Source of the DNA: a virus | Length of the DNA: 25,126 nucleotides | Reading direction: 5' to 3' (one strand) | IMG/VR virus record: IMGVR_UViG_3300025666_000040 | Coordinates: 1-25,126 of that record | Shown here: in pieces, positions 1 to 6,391 of the stretch | Layout of the letters: each line of letters starts with the position of its first letter | Position numbering within the stretch: position 1 is the stretch's first letter | Notes under the pieces: model-generated | Databases searched by the model: none | What the model was told of the DNA's origin: nothing | What the model saw: only the letters and a program-made list of their open reading frames with translations | Position numbers and translations under genes: made by a program

Positions 1-1107
1 CTCGCACTTGCAAGGTGCATCCGAGAGCTACTCGACTGCGGGGCTTGTGAAACAGGATGGCGGTTACTCGACAGCAAGTATTTCGGTGTGGCCCAAAGAC
101 GGAAGCGCGTGTTCATTGTCTCAGATTTTGGAGGCGAATCCGTTGACGAAATACTCGCTATCACCGAAAGCTTGCCAGGGCATCCTCCGCCGAGCCGAGA
201 AGCGGGGAAAGGAACTGCCGGAGATGCTACAGAAAGCGTTGGAGAGGGTGGCGATGGGGTAGTGGGTTGTTTATGTGCTAGGGATTACAAAGGCTTATCA
301 ACTGATAATTTGCATGAGAATAAAGCGATAATTCAAGCCCAATCCACAGGAAGTGATCCTGACCTAATGGCCACGCTATGTGCGAAGGATAATGATAAGA
401 TTGGATCGAACCAATGGGTGAAGGAGGGGAAGGCAATTATCGAGCAGAAAGAAACCTACTGCCTCCAAGGCGGTGGAGAGACTTCGCAGAGTGGTAATGG
501 TTTAGGAGTAGATAAGGATGTATCCTTTACCCTTAATGGATTGGACAAGCATGGGGTAGCTTATGAGGACAAGAAATCTATGTCCTTTGCACCATCCGAT
601 ATTACAAGAGGATTCGGGCAAAAGCCCGAGGTTGAACTGTCAGGCACATTAAAGAAAAACCATAACGACAACTCGCCCCATGTGGTTGTAGGTTCACTGG
701 ACTGCGATGAGCGTGGACCTAACCTCCAGTCTGCGTGTAGTGGGCATTACATACCTGTTCAAGGCAGGGAAGGCGTGGGGGTGGCATTTCATCCCTCGCA
801 AGACCCGATCCACAGCGAGGAGCATACACCCGCTTTGGGCAGTAATGCGACTATTGGTTATCAGCAGAATTTAACCGTCCGCCGACTCACTCCAATCGAA
901 TGCGAGAGGCTCCAAGGATTCCCCGATAATTGGACAGCCGAAAAGATGGAACTGATCCTTGAGGGGAACGAGTGGAAGGCTACCGGTAAGGTGGTCAAAC
1001 AGGCAGATGGTCCACGATATAAACAGATGGGAAATGCAGTTACTGTCAATGTGGCTGAGTGGATAGGGAAACAGATTGGAAAGGTACTTAATGAAAACAA
1101 TATATAA
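1..1107 (+). CDS. DNA (cytosine-5) methyltransferase, C-terminal part (5' end outside window)
   Basis: This would methylate cytosine C5 in phage DNA, probably to protect it from host restriction. The frame is open from base 1 (368 codons), so the first ATG at 88 is internal. Upstream of it the frame reads through the motif VIII neighbourhood, with YFGVAQRRKRVFIV at about codons 26-39. The C-terminus has motif IX (VRRLTPIECERLQGFP) and motif X (GPRYKQMGNAV). The catalytic PCQ motif and SAM-binding motif I lie outside the window. Where the target recognition domain is expected, the protein instead shows imperfect repeats of a T/C-L-C-A-R/K-D type (nt 259-760). The 3' end overlaps the next gene. 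A second protein-like frame overlaps nt 62-262. Family assignment is firm; the sequence specificity is unknown. Confidence 0.92.
   Translation, partial: LALARCIRELLDCGACETGWRLLDSKYFGVAQRRKRVFIVSDFGGESVDEILAITESLPGHPPPSREAGKGTAGDATESVGEGGDGVVGCLCARDYKGLSTDNLHENKAIIQAQSTGSDPDLMATLCAKDNDKIGSNQWVKEGKAIIEQKETYCLQGGGETSQSGNGLGVDKDVSFTLNGLDKHGVAYEDKKSMSFAPSDITRGFGQKPEVELSGTLKKNHNDNSPHVVVGSLDCDERGPNLQSACSGHYIPVQGREGVGVAFHPSQDPIHSEEHTPALGSNATIGYQQNLTVRRLTPIECERLQGFPDNWTAEKMELILEGNEWKATGKVVKQADGPRYKQMGNAVTVNVAEWIGKQIGKVLNENNI
8..262 (+). CDS. Alternate-frame ORF overlapping the methyltransferase
   Basis: This +1 frame runs inside the methyltransferase gene and stops at 262. From about nt 92 it reads CSLSQILEANPLTKYSLSPK and then ACQGILRRAEKRGKELPEML. 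From memory this matches a conserved small phage protein family (SLSQILE, Y-LSPKAC-GILRRAEKRGKELP) that is found as a separate ORF in other phages. At the same bases the methyltransferase frame encodes its own conserved QRRKRVFIV segment. The only in-window starts are non-ATG and the frame is also open to the window edge, so the real start is unknown. I do not know the function. It may be translated, or it may be an evolutionary relic of overprinting. Confidence refers to it being an expressed gene. Confidence 0.35.
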   Translation: MQGASESYSTAGLVKQDGGYSTASISVWPKDGSACSLSQILEANPLTKYSLSPKACQGILRRAEKRGKELPEMLQKALERVAMG

Positions 1108-1303
1108 AATGGGCAGAGGATTACCTCGGGGAGAGAAGGTAGTCGTAAAGGTGGGAAGCCGCCAAGCGGATGTAATACTGGACACCGACAAAATGAACTG
1201 GCGGGTCAAGCTGGATACTCCCGACCTTCCCGAGCTGGAATATCCGACTTTGCAGAATGCGGTCATGTCCGCAGAAACTATTTTAAAGGAGGATCGGAAT
1301 TGA
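1091..1303 (+). CDS. Hypothetical 70-aa protein
   Basis: I do not recognise this small protein. The ATG at 1091 is chosen over a TTG at 1076 because GGAAAGG sits about 6-12 bases upstream. The gene overlaps the methyltransferase stop by 17 bases and its own stop overlaps the polymerase start (TTGA). The sequence is mixed basic and acidic, with a beta-rich middle (VVVKVGSRQADVILD, then WRVKL) and a helical end. There is no signal peptide or membrane segment. Its position directly ahead of the polymerase suggests co-translation with replication genes, but nothing in it shows a function. Confidence 0.7.
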   Translation: MKTIYKMGRGLPRGEKVVVKVGSRQADVILDTDKMNWRVKLDTPDLPELEYPTLQNAVMSAETILKEDRN

Positions 1304-3054
1304 TCGCCCTCGATGTGGAAACAGTTTGGTCCAAGCAGTACTCGGTGGCCACGATGGGACTCGACCGCTATGTCAAGCACCCCGACTTTCGGGTAACCAT
1401 AGTTTCCTTGGTAGCCGATGATGGATTTGAGTGGGTTGGCGATCCAAGGGATTTACCGGTGGACCGCTTAAACGGACAATCCATCTGCGCTCATAATGCT
1501 GAGTTTGATTCGGTATGCTGTCGGATGGCAATGGCGAGGGGTCAGATGCCACAGTTTACTCCAAAAGAATGGATTTGTACGGCGGATATGGCAAGCTGGC
1601 ATCAGTTGCCGAGGTCATTGGCGGGATGCCATAAGGAATTATTTGGCGAGGAGTTAAATAAGGATGCCCGCAATGAAATGAGCGGACTTCGCCCCGAAGA
1701 GATTCTCGGAAATGAATCGTTTAAGCAGTATGCACTGGGTGATAGCCGAGCGTGTATTCGGATATATAATGAACTGAAAACATCCTTCCCCGAGAAAGAA
1801 TTTCTACTGTCCGCATTTACTCGAAGGACGGCAAGCCGAGGGATGGCAATCGATCAGAAACTTTGCCAAGAATATATAAATAAGACTGAGGCGATTATGA
1901 AGGAGGTCGAAACCTTTCTGCCTTGGGTTGGACCAGGAGGAGGTGAGCCAACTTCGACAGTTGCAATGGCCGCCTATTTAAAAATGCAAAATGTCGAACC
2001 TCCGAAGTCTACTCAGGAGGGAGATTCGGAATTACTTTTATGGAAGGCTAAGAATCCGCAATACGCTCCGATCTTGGAAGCGATGACAAGGTGGAGAAAA
2101 GCCAACAAAGCGAGGCAGACATATATATCTATGATCTTACGAGTCCGCCCCGACCATCGAGTTTCCACTCGATTGAAATACTGCGGTGCTCCGCATACCG
2201 GTCGATGGAGTGGTGCGGGTGGATTAAACTTTCAAGGCATTCCTCGGGACGAGGTTGAGGGAACTTCGGCTAAGAAATGTCTTACACCTGGTAAGGGTAG
2301 GGTAATGGTCTCTGCGGATCTCTCACAAATCGAACCGCGCGTTTTAGCGTACCTCTGTGGGGACTTCGATTTCCTTGGGCTAGTCAGAGGCGGGATTGAT
2401 CTTTACGAGGCACATGGCCGTGCAACTGGACTCTATAACGAGGATGAACCGATGAAGGACTTAGCCCCCGAACTCCGTCATCTCTGCAAAGCCCGTGTGT
2501 TGGGTTTGGGCTACGGATGTGGTCCGAAGAAATTCGGTCAAGTGGCACAAGCCCTTACCGGCGGTAAATTAAATATGACCGATGCTGAGAGCCGAAAACA
2601 GGTCAAAGATTTCCGTAATCAGAATCCTAAGATTGTCGAGCTTTGGAAGAAGTGCGAGGACCACATCCGAGAGGAGGCAAGGCAGACTCCCGAGTGTGCC
2701 ACGATGATCTGTAAGTCAGGGAAGCCGATCCGTTATTTCGATGTAAAGGATGATGGCCGAGAGTTGACTGGTCAGAAGGTACGAGGGCAAGGGCGGATGA
2801 AGCTGTATGGCGGATTACTTTTAGAGAACCTCGTTCAGGCAACAGCGAGAGAGCTGATGGCAGATTCTCTCCTCAAGATTGAGGCGGCTGGACTCCCCGT
2901 TGTCCTTCATGTCCACGATTCCGTAACTGTTGAAGTTGCCGAATCGGAGGGACAGGCGGCACTCGATTTAATGATCAAACTACTAACCGAAGAACCTCTT
3001 TATATGCCAGGACTACCCTTGGCGGCAGAGGGGGAAATTAAAACGCACTACTGA
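1300..3054 (+). CDS. Family A DNA polymerase with 3'-5' exonuclease domain
   Basis: This is the replicative DNA polymerase, 584 aa. The N-terminal proofreading exonuclease shows Exo I (ALDVET; D5, E7), Exo II (AHNAEFD; D70) and Exo III (YALGD; Y144, D148). The polymerase domain shows TGRWSGAGGLNFQ (from T300), motif A (SADLSQIEPR; D340, E345), motif B (R393, K397, L401, Y405) and motif C (HVHDS; H539, D540). The residue equivalent to E. coli Phe762 is Leu401. Motif C has Ser where most family members have Glu (HDE becomes HDS). The start is TTG, supported by AAAGGAGGA at about 1285-1293 and by Exo I falling at the very N-terminus. The TTG overlaps the previous stop. There is no 5'-nuclease domain, as is usual for phage enzymes. 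Confidence 0.96.
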   Translation: MIALDVETVWSKQYSVATMGLDRYVKHPDFRVTIVSLVADDGFEWVGDPRDLPVDRLNGQSICAHNAEFDSVCCRMAMARGQMPQFTPKEWICTADMASWHQLPRSLAGCHKELFGEELNKDARNEMSGLRPEEILGNESFKQYALGDSRACIRIYNELKTSFPEKEFLLSAFTRRTASRGMAIDQKLCQEYINKTEAIMKEVETFLPWVGPGGGEPTSTVAMAAYLKMQNVEPPKSTQEGDSELLLWKAKNPQYAPILEAMTRWRKANKARQTYISMILRVRPDHRVSTRLKYCGAPHTGRWSGAGGLNFQGIPRDEVEGTSAKKCLTPGKGRVMVSADLSQIEPRVLAYLCGDFDFLGLVRGGIDLYEAHGRATGLYNEDEPMKDLAPELRHLCKARVLGLGYGCGPKKFGQVAQALTGGKLNMTDAESRKQVKDFRNQNPKIVELWKKCEDHIREEARQTPECATMICKSGKPIRYFDVKDDGRELTGQKVRGQGRMKLYGGLLLENLVQATARELMADSLLKIEAAGLPVVLHVHDSVTVEVAESEGQAALDLMIKLLTEEPLYMPGLPLAAEGEIKTHY

Positions 3055-3173
3055 TGAAACTCCTCCGCTCAATCGGCTTAATCGGATTATTCATCACTAC
3101 AGTCCTCGTATTATTCTACATCGTGGCCGCCTTCATTTTAACAATAATAACATCACTATTCATCACTACATGA
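3054..3173 (+). CDS. Tiny single-pass membrane protein (39 aa)
   Basis: A short ORF fills the gap between polymerase and kinase exactly. Its ATG overlaps the polymerase stop (ATGA) and its TGA overlaps the next ATG (ATGA). After MKLLRS comes one long hydrophobic stretch, about residues 7-37, rich in Ile, Leu, Val and Phe with only small polar residues, so it should insert in the inner membrane. There is no own Shine-Dalgarno sequence of note, so translation probably depends on coupling to the polymerase. Function is unknown. A membrane peptide inside a replication operon could anchor the replisome or act on the host membrane, but that is inference. The precise double overlap is the main evidence that it is real. 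Confidence 0.6.
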   Translation: MKLLRSIGLIGLFITTVLVLFYIVAAFILTIITSLFITT

Positions 3174-3682
3174 CCAATAAAATTATCGGACTGACAGGTC
3201 CAAAAATGGTAGGGAAATCGACATATGCTAAATCTATTGTCGATGCGGTAACCCTATCCTTCGCCACTCCAATAAAAGAAATGCTTAAAGTCATTCTGCC
3301 GGGGGAAAAGTATCTGCATTTTAAGGAAGAACCAATTCCTAGTTTTCCTGATGGAATCAATGCGAGGAGACTATTACAAGAACTTGGTACGACATGGGGT
3401 CGTGAGGGTTCTGCTGGGTATGCTAATATATGGGTAGACTTGGCTTATAAAGCGGCTCTGCCTTACATCGGCAAGCGGACCATCGTATTTGATGATATCC
3501 GATTCCCCAACGAAGCATGGGCGATCCGAAGATGGGGATGTACCCACGAAGTGCTTACGGAAATAGTTCACATCTCTCGCAAAGGATATGAGCCGGATGA
3601 AAATGATCACCATGTTAGCGAGGCGGGACTTCCAAAGGGAATGATAGATAGGTGGGTTAGTGTCGATGGGGACGGACGATAG
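3170..3682 (+). CDS. Deoxynucleoside monophosphate kinase-like P-loop protein
   Basis: This likely phosphorylates dNMPs to dNDPs to feed phage DNA synthesis. The N-terminus has a Walker A P-loop, GPKMVGKST (G10 to T18), after a beta strand (KIIGLTG). The sequence DDIRFPNEAWAIRRWG at about residues 107-122 and SEAGLP near 150 resemble the conserved DxRFxNE and SE-L segments of phage dNMP kinases related to T4 gp1. The length, 170 aa, is short compared with about 240 for T4 gp1 but normal for the compact phage forms. It starts with an ATGA overlap on the tiny membrane ORF. Substrate specificity cannot be read from the sequence, and a related P-loop nucleotide kinase is the alternative. Confidence 0.82.
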   Translation: MTNKIIGLTGPKMVGKSTYAKSIVDAVTLSFATPIKEMLKVILPGEKYLHFKEEPIPSFPDGINARRLLQELGTTWGREGSAGYANIWVDLAYKAALPYIGKRTIVFDDIRFPNEAWAIRRWGCTHEVLTEIVHISRKGYEPDENDHHVSEAGLPKGMIDRWVSVDGDGR

Positions 3683-3887
3683 TCAAATCGCCAAGCAAAT
3701 GGCAACCGATGCCAAGCTGAAGAATATGCTTCTCAATATTCCCGAAGACCATCGGGGATTTACCCAGTCCGAACTGGCCGAGAAGACAGGGATACCAAGG
3801 CGTACTTTAAGGCGGATTGAGACCGAGGCGATAGGTAAGCTTACCGAATACATCCAGCAGTTTATAGAGGGCGAGGGTTCCGACTAA
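3666..3887 (+). CDS. Small HTH protein resembling sigma-70 region 4
   Basis: A 73-aa protein whose C-terminal half, TQSELAEKTGIPRRTLRRIE followed by TEAIGKL, has the helix-turn-helix layout of sigma-70 region 4: an EIA-like first helix, G-IPR turn, recognition helix R-LRRIE-EA, and KL. It lacks regions 1-3, so it is not a complete sigma factor. It may bind DNA as a transcription regulator or help redirect host RNA polymerase; this is inference. The ATG at 3666 is used, with GTG at 3660 as an alternative two codons earlier; AGGTGGG lies just upstream. It overlaps the kinase end by 17 bases, and its TAA overlaps the next ATG (TAATG). A second protein of this type lies at 9468-9716. Confidence 0.8.
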   Translation: MGTDDSQIAKQMATDAKLKNMLLNIPEDHRGFTQSELAEKTGIPRRTLRRIETEAIGKLTEYIQQFIEGEGSD

Positions 3888-4741
3888 TGGCTATCCTGTC
3901 AGCAGACATGGCGGGGTTCTTCGACCGACTCCCGCAAGGAGACTTTGGCCACCACACCTTTATTGCCCGCCTTACCCTCCGTGCCGCCATGCATCAATCG
4001 GACTTTGAAAAGGCACATGATTATTGCATCGAGGTCGCAAAAGAATTTACCCGCCGACCACTCCAGCCAAACGAGATCCGAAACGCTCTGACCGGTGCGT
4101 ATCAAATCCTTTCCGGTGAGAAGATTATCAGCCCGACTAAAAAAGTATCAATTGATACCGGAATCTCATCCAATGCTAAAGGTAAGCCCGAGGATCTCGA
4201 AATGCTTCAGCTCCGCTCCTCCGCCATTCCTTTGAATGCCGAGGAGGCGGTTTCCAAGCTGTTCAAGCCTGACCAATGGATAAATATCCAAGCGGATAAA
4301 TTTAATACCATGATTAAGTCAGCGGGCGATTGGGGAATATCCCAAGGGGTAGGGCAGATGGAATTTATCAGCTACAATCCATTCAAGGATATCGGTCCTC
4401 GGGTAAAAGAGAATGCCGGTGAGCGGATGTATCTAGTCCATGAGATTGATGATCCGACTTGGACGAAGGCTGATCAGATTGGACCGGCACTTGCCCTCGA
4501 ATCAATCTGCCCACTTAAAATGATAGTCGATAGTGGCGGTCAGAGTCTTCACTGCTGGTACGATTGGATACCTGGTAAGGCCGAGCAGTTTAAACATATG
4601 AGTATGAAGCTCGGAGCAGACCCATCGATTTATAACTCTCCCCTCGGTTTAGTCCGACTGCCTTGGGGGACTCGTAAACCAAAGACCGAGAAGGGCGAGA
4701 AGTATTCCGCCATACAACCAATCTTATTTTGGCGGGAATGA
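3887..4741 (+). CDS. PrimPol-type (archaeo-eukaryotic) DNA primase-like protein
   Basis: Probably the phage primase. The C-terminal half carries a motif order seen in AEP/PrimPol-like phage proteins: MYLVHEIDDP (E186, D188) as the metal-binding acidic pair, VDSGGQSLHCWY (S220, H222) as the S-x-H nucleotide-binding motif, then D245 and LVRLPWGT (R257) in the place of the usual RLPG-T segment. The N-terminal 75 residues are helical and may be an accessory domain. The protein is 284 aa and has no helicase motifs; a separate RepA-like ATPase follows. The acidic motif is E-x-D rather than D-x-D. It starts with TAATG overlap and ends with ATGA overlap. Fold assignment is moderately sure; catalytic activity is not shown. 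Confidence 0.75.
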   Translation: MAILSADMAGFFDRLPQGDFGHHTFIARLTLRAAMHQSDFEKAHDYCIEVAKEFTRRPLQPNEIRNALTGAYQILSGEKIISPTKKVSIDTGISSNAKGKPEDLEMLQLRSSAIPLNAEEAVSKLFKPDQWINIQADKFNTMIKSAGDWGISQGVGQMEFISYNPFKDIGPRVKENAGERMYLVHEIDDPTWTKADQIGPALALESICPLKMIVDSGGQSLHCWYDWIPGKAEQFKHMSMKLGADPSIYNSPLGLVRLPWGTRKPKTEKGEKYSAIQPILFWRE

Positions 4742-4932
4742 TCAATACACTCCTTAAAGCAACCATCGTACGGCGGTTTATTAAGCTTGGGATTTCACCC
4801 GTTAAAGCGATGAAAATGGCCGACCGTTTAGCCGAAGGGGATGCTATTGTTCTTGTCAGAAATCACATAAATTTACAGCCCCAAATAATTTTAACACTAA
4901 TCAAAAATAACATAAAAGATAATGAGACCTGA
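4738..4932 (+). CDS. Hypothetical 64-aa protein between primase and helicase
   Basis: I do not recognise this protein. The ATG at 4738 overlaps the primase stop (ATGA) with GGCGGGA just upstream; an in-frame TTG at 4729 is less likely. The sequence is basic and helical (TIVRRFIKLGISPVKAMKMA), followed by a short amphipathic or hydrophobic segment. It overlaps the next gene by 11 bases. Because it lies between the primase and the RepA-like ATPase and is translationally linked to both, a replication accessory role such as a loader or adaptor is possible, but nothing in the sequence proves this. Confidence 0.65.
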   Translation: MINTLLKATIVRRFIKLGISPVKAMKMADRLAEGDAIVLVRNHINLQPQIILTLIKNNIKDNET

Positions 4933-6079
4933 AACCGACCCCTATTACAAAGCACAACTTAAAGCAGTAGAGCTGGAATATATGCTGGACAGCCCGACTG
5001 TTACCAATATGCCAAACCGCTCCATCGAGGTATCTAATGACGATCCTAAACCACTTCCCGACATTATGTCATTCGGACAGTGCATGGAGTTCGCCACGAA
5101 CCCCGCCAATGAACTGGAAGAGATTATTGAGGGTGTACTGCATGAGGGTTGCAAAATGATTATATCAGGCTCCAGTAAGGCGGGTAAGACTTGGTCCTTA
5201 ATTAACTTGGCCATCGCCGCATCCAATGGGATGCCGTGGCTAGGGATGCCGGTTAAGCAGTCGAAGGTATTGTATTTAGACTTCGAGCTGAAGAAATACT
5301 TTGGTACAGATCGAATAAAGCGGGTAGCCAAGGCAACTTTTAACGGGGAGATTAAGCCTAACCACCACCTAGACTATTGGCCACTCCGCGGTCACCGGGC
5401 AGAACTCCTTGACCTCCTGACAAAGATCCGAGCGGAAAAGCGGGAATATGATCTCATTATCCTCGATCCATACTATAAACTGGCAACTGGTATAGACGAA
5501 AATGATGCCAAGGCGGTAGGCGAAATCGTTAATCTGATCGAGGATTTCTCCGAGGAAACCGGTGCCGCCATAGTATTTGCCCACCACTTCTCCAAGGGAA
5601 ACAAGTCAGAAACTGATCACATCGACAGAGCGTCCGGCTCAGGTGTCTTTGCCCGTGATCCTGACGCTATCCTTACCCTTACCTCTCACGAGGAAGAGGA
5701 ACACCTAGTCCTCGAGGCAACCAATAGAAACTGTCCATTCTCACCGCCCAAGGTCCTTGAGTTCTCCGCAGATACCTTTCCACTTTTTATCCATCGACCC
5801 GACCTCGAGGCCAAATTCAGGAAGCCAGGGCAGATATCCACCATCCAAAAGAAGATAAATGAGGGCTTATGCGAGAAGTTTTTGACCCTGTTGGCCGATA
5901 AGCCGATTTGCGGAAGAAACGAGGCGATGGAATTACTTCAGGCTCAAACCAATAATAATATCGATGGCCATGTTTTTAAGAAAATATTATCTATGACTAA
6001 GGATCAAATTGAGGTCGAAAAAGGTGGTCCAAATAACAAAACTATCTACAGTTTGAAGCTAAAACTGAAAGGAGAATAA
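4922..6079 (+). CDS. RepA-like / RecA-fold replicative helicase ATPase (AAA_25 type)
   Basis: A 385-aa ATPase, likely the replication helicase or its loader. Walker A is GSSKAGKT (G83 to T90), preceded by a strand (CKMIIS). The segment VLYLDFE at about 116-122 fits the catalytic glutamate strand of RecA-fold proteins. Walker B is YDLIILDPYYKL (D182). AAIVFAHHFSKG (H221, H222) fits the sensor/H motif of RepA and DnaB-like ATPases. These features match the hexameric RepA helicase family (AAA_25). The C-terminal 80 residues resemble a winged-helix-like tail (GRNEAMELLQ). It is the last gene of the replication block and is followed by the structured non-coding region. DNA-repair RecA-type function is a less likely alternative. 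Confidence 0.82.
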   Translation: MRPETDPYYKAQLKAVELEYMLDSPTVTNMPNRSIEVSNDDPKPLPDIMSFGQCMEFATNPANELEEIIEGVLHEGCKMIISGSSKAGKTWSLINLAIAASNGMPWLGMPVKQSKVLYLDFELKKYFGTDRIKRVAKATFNGEIKPNHHLDYWPLRGHRAELLDLLTKIRAEKREYDLIILDPYYKLATGIDENDAKAVGEIVNLIEDFSEETGAAIVFAHHFSKGNKSETDHIDRASGSGVFARDPDAILTLTSHEEEEHLVLEATNRNCPFSPPKVLEFSADTFPLFIHRPDLEAKFRKPGQISTIQKKINEGLCEKFLTLLADKPICGRNEAMELLQAQTNNNIDGHVFKKILSMTKDQIEVEKGGPNNKTIYSLKLKLKGE

Positions 6080-6097
6080 GTTAACTTTATTATCGGA

Positions 6098-6142
6098 AGA
6101 GTGGTAGTGCGACCCCTTATAGTATATATGCACTACTACTCT
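6098..6142. repeat. Inverted repeat / long hairpin after the helicase gene
   Basis: Bases 6098-6110 (AGAGTGGTAGTGC) pair with 6130-6142 (GCACTACTACTCT) over 13 positions with one G-T wobble, around a 19-base loop. It is followed by A-rich, not T-rich, sequence on the plus strand, so it is not a canonical intrinsic terminator. It could be an RNA hairpin that stabilises the 3' end of the replication transcript, or part of an origin. Confidence 0.75.
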
Positions 6143-6155
6143 CTAAATAAAAAAC

Positions 6156-6285
6156 AGGCTGTTAAGTAGTTAACCTTCGCACTAATGCTTTGGCCCGACA
6201 AGCGGCCCAATAGCTAAAGCTACCACAATAGTGCGCCAAACCACCTTTTAGGCGGCCCGTACCAGGTTAACTACTCCGCCAGCCT
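6156..6285. other. Nested inverted repeats: candidate structured RNA or replication origin
   Basis: Several stems nest in 130 bases. Outer stem: 6156-6160 with 6281-6285 (AGGCT/AGCCT). Main stem: 6165-6176 with 6264-6275, 12 bp perfect (AGTAGTTAACCT/AGGTTAACTACT). Inner stem: 6178-6184 with 6229-6235, 7 bp perfect (CGCACTA/TAGTGCG). Inside this lie two small hairpins, TTGGCC..GGCCCAA (6190-6210, one bulge) and TAGC-TAAA-GCTA (6211-6222). A further complement, TTTGGC 6189-6194 with GCCAAA 6235-6240, would cross the inner stem as a pseudoknot. No convincing ORF and no tRNA consensus is present. The arrangement could be an RNA with a multi-branched fold or a DNA origin; the sequence alone does not decide. 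Confidence 0.6.
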
Positions 6286-6323
6286 ACAAGCTCGACCGAA
6301 GGGGAGAATAAAACAGATCCACT

Positions 6324-6339
6324 CGCTTAACCGCTTAAC
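6324..6339 (+). repeat. Tandem 8-bp repeat (CGCTTAAC x2)
   Basis: Two perfect adjacent copies of CGCTTAAC lie in the non-coding region downstream of the nested inverted repeats. Related TTAAC words recur nearby: GTTAAC at 6080, 6169 and 6266. Such clustering is compatible with a protein-binding site or minimal iteron. Two copies are too few to prove this. The rest of 6286-6391 shows nothing else that I can support. Confidence 0.45.
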
Positions 6340-6391
6340 CGGCAGAACAGGTATCACTCAGCTTACCCATTCACTCGTTCAAAATATTAAG

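Noticed and set aside
88-1107. Methyltransferase as a complete gene starting at ATG 88
   Set aside because: The same frame is open to base 1 and already encodes conserved family sequence (WRLLDSKYFGV) before the ATG, so the gene is 5'-truncated by the window.
871-1380. 169-aa leftward ORF across the methyltransferase end and polymerase start
   Set aside because: It is antisense to three supported genes with clear motifs and its product shows no recognisable feature.
6098-6142. Hairpin as an intrinsic terminator of the replication operon
   Set aside because: The stem is long, but the sequence that follows on the plus strand is A-rich rather than a T-run.
6156-6285. tRNA or tRNA-like gene
   Set aside because: Several stems exist, but there is no 7-bp acceptor with CCA-type end, no T-loop GTTCRA motif and no recognisable anticodon arm.
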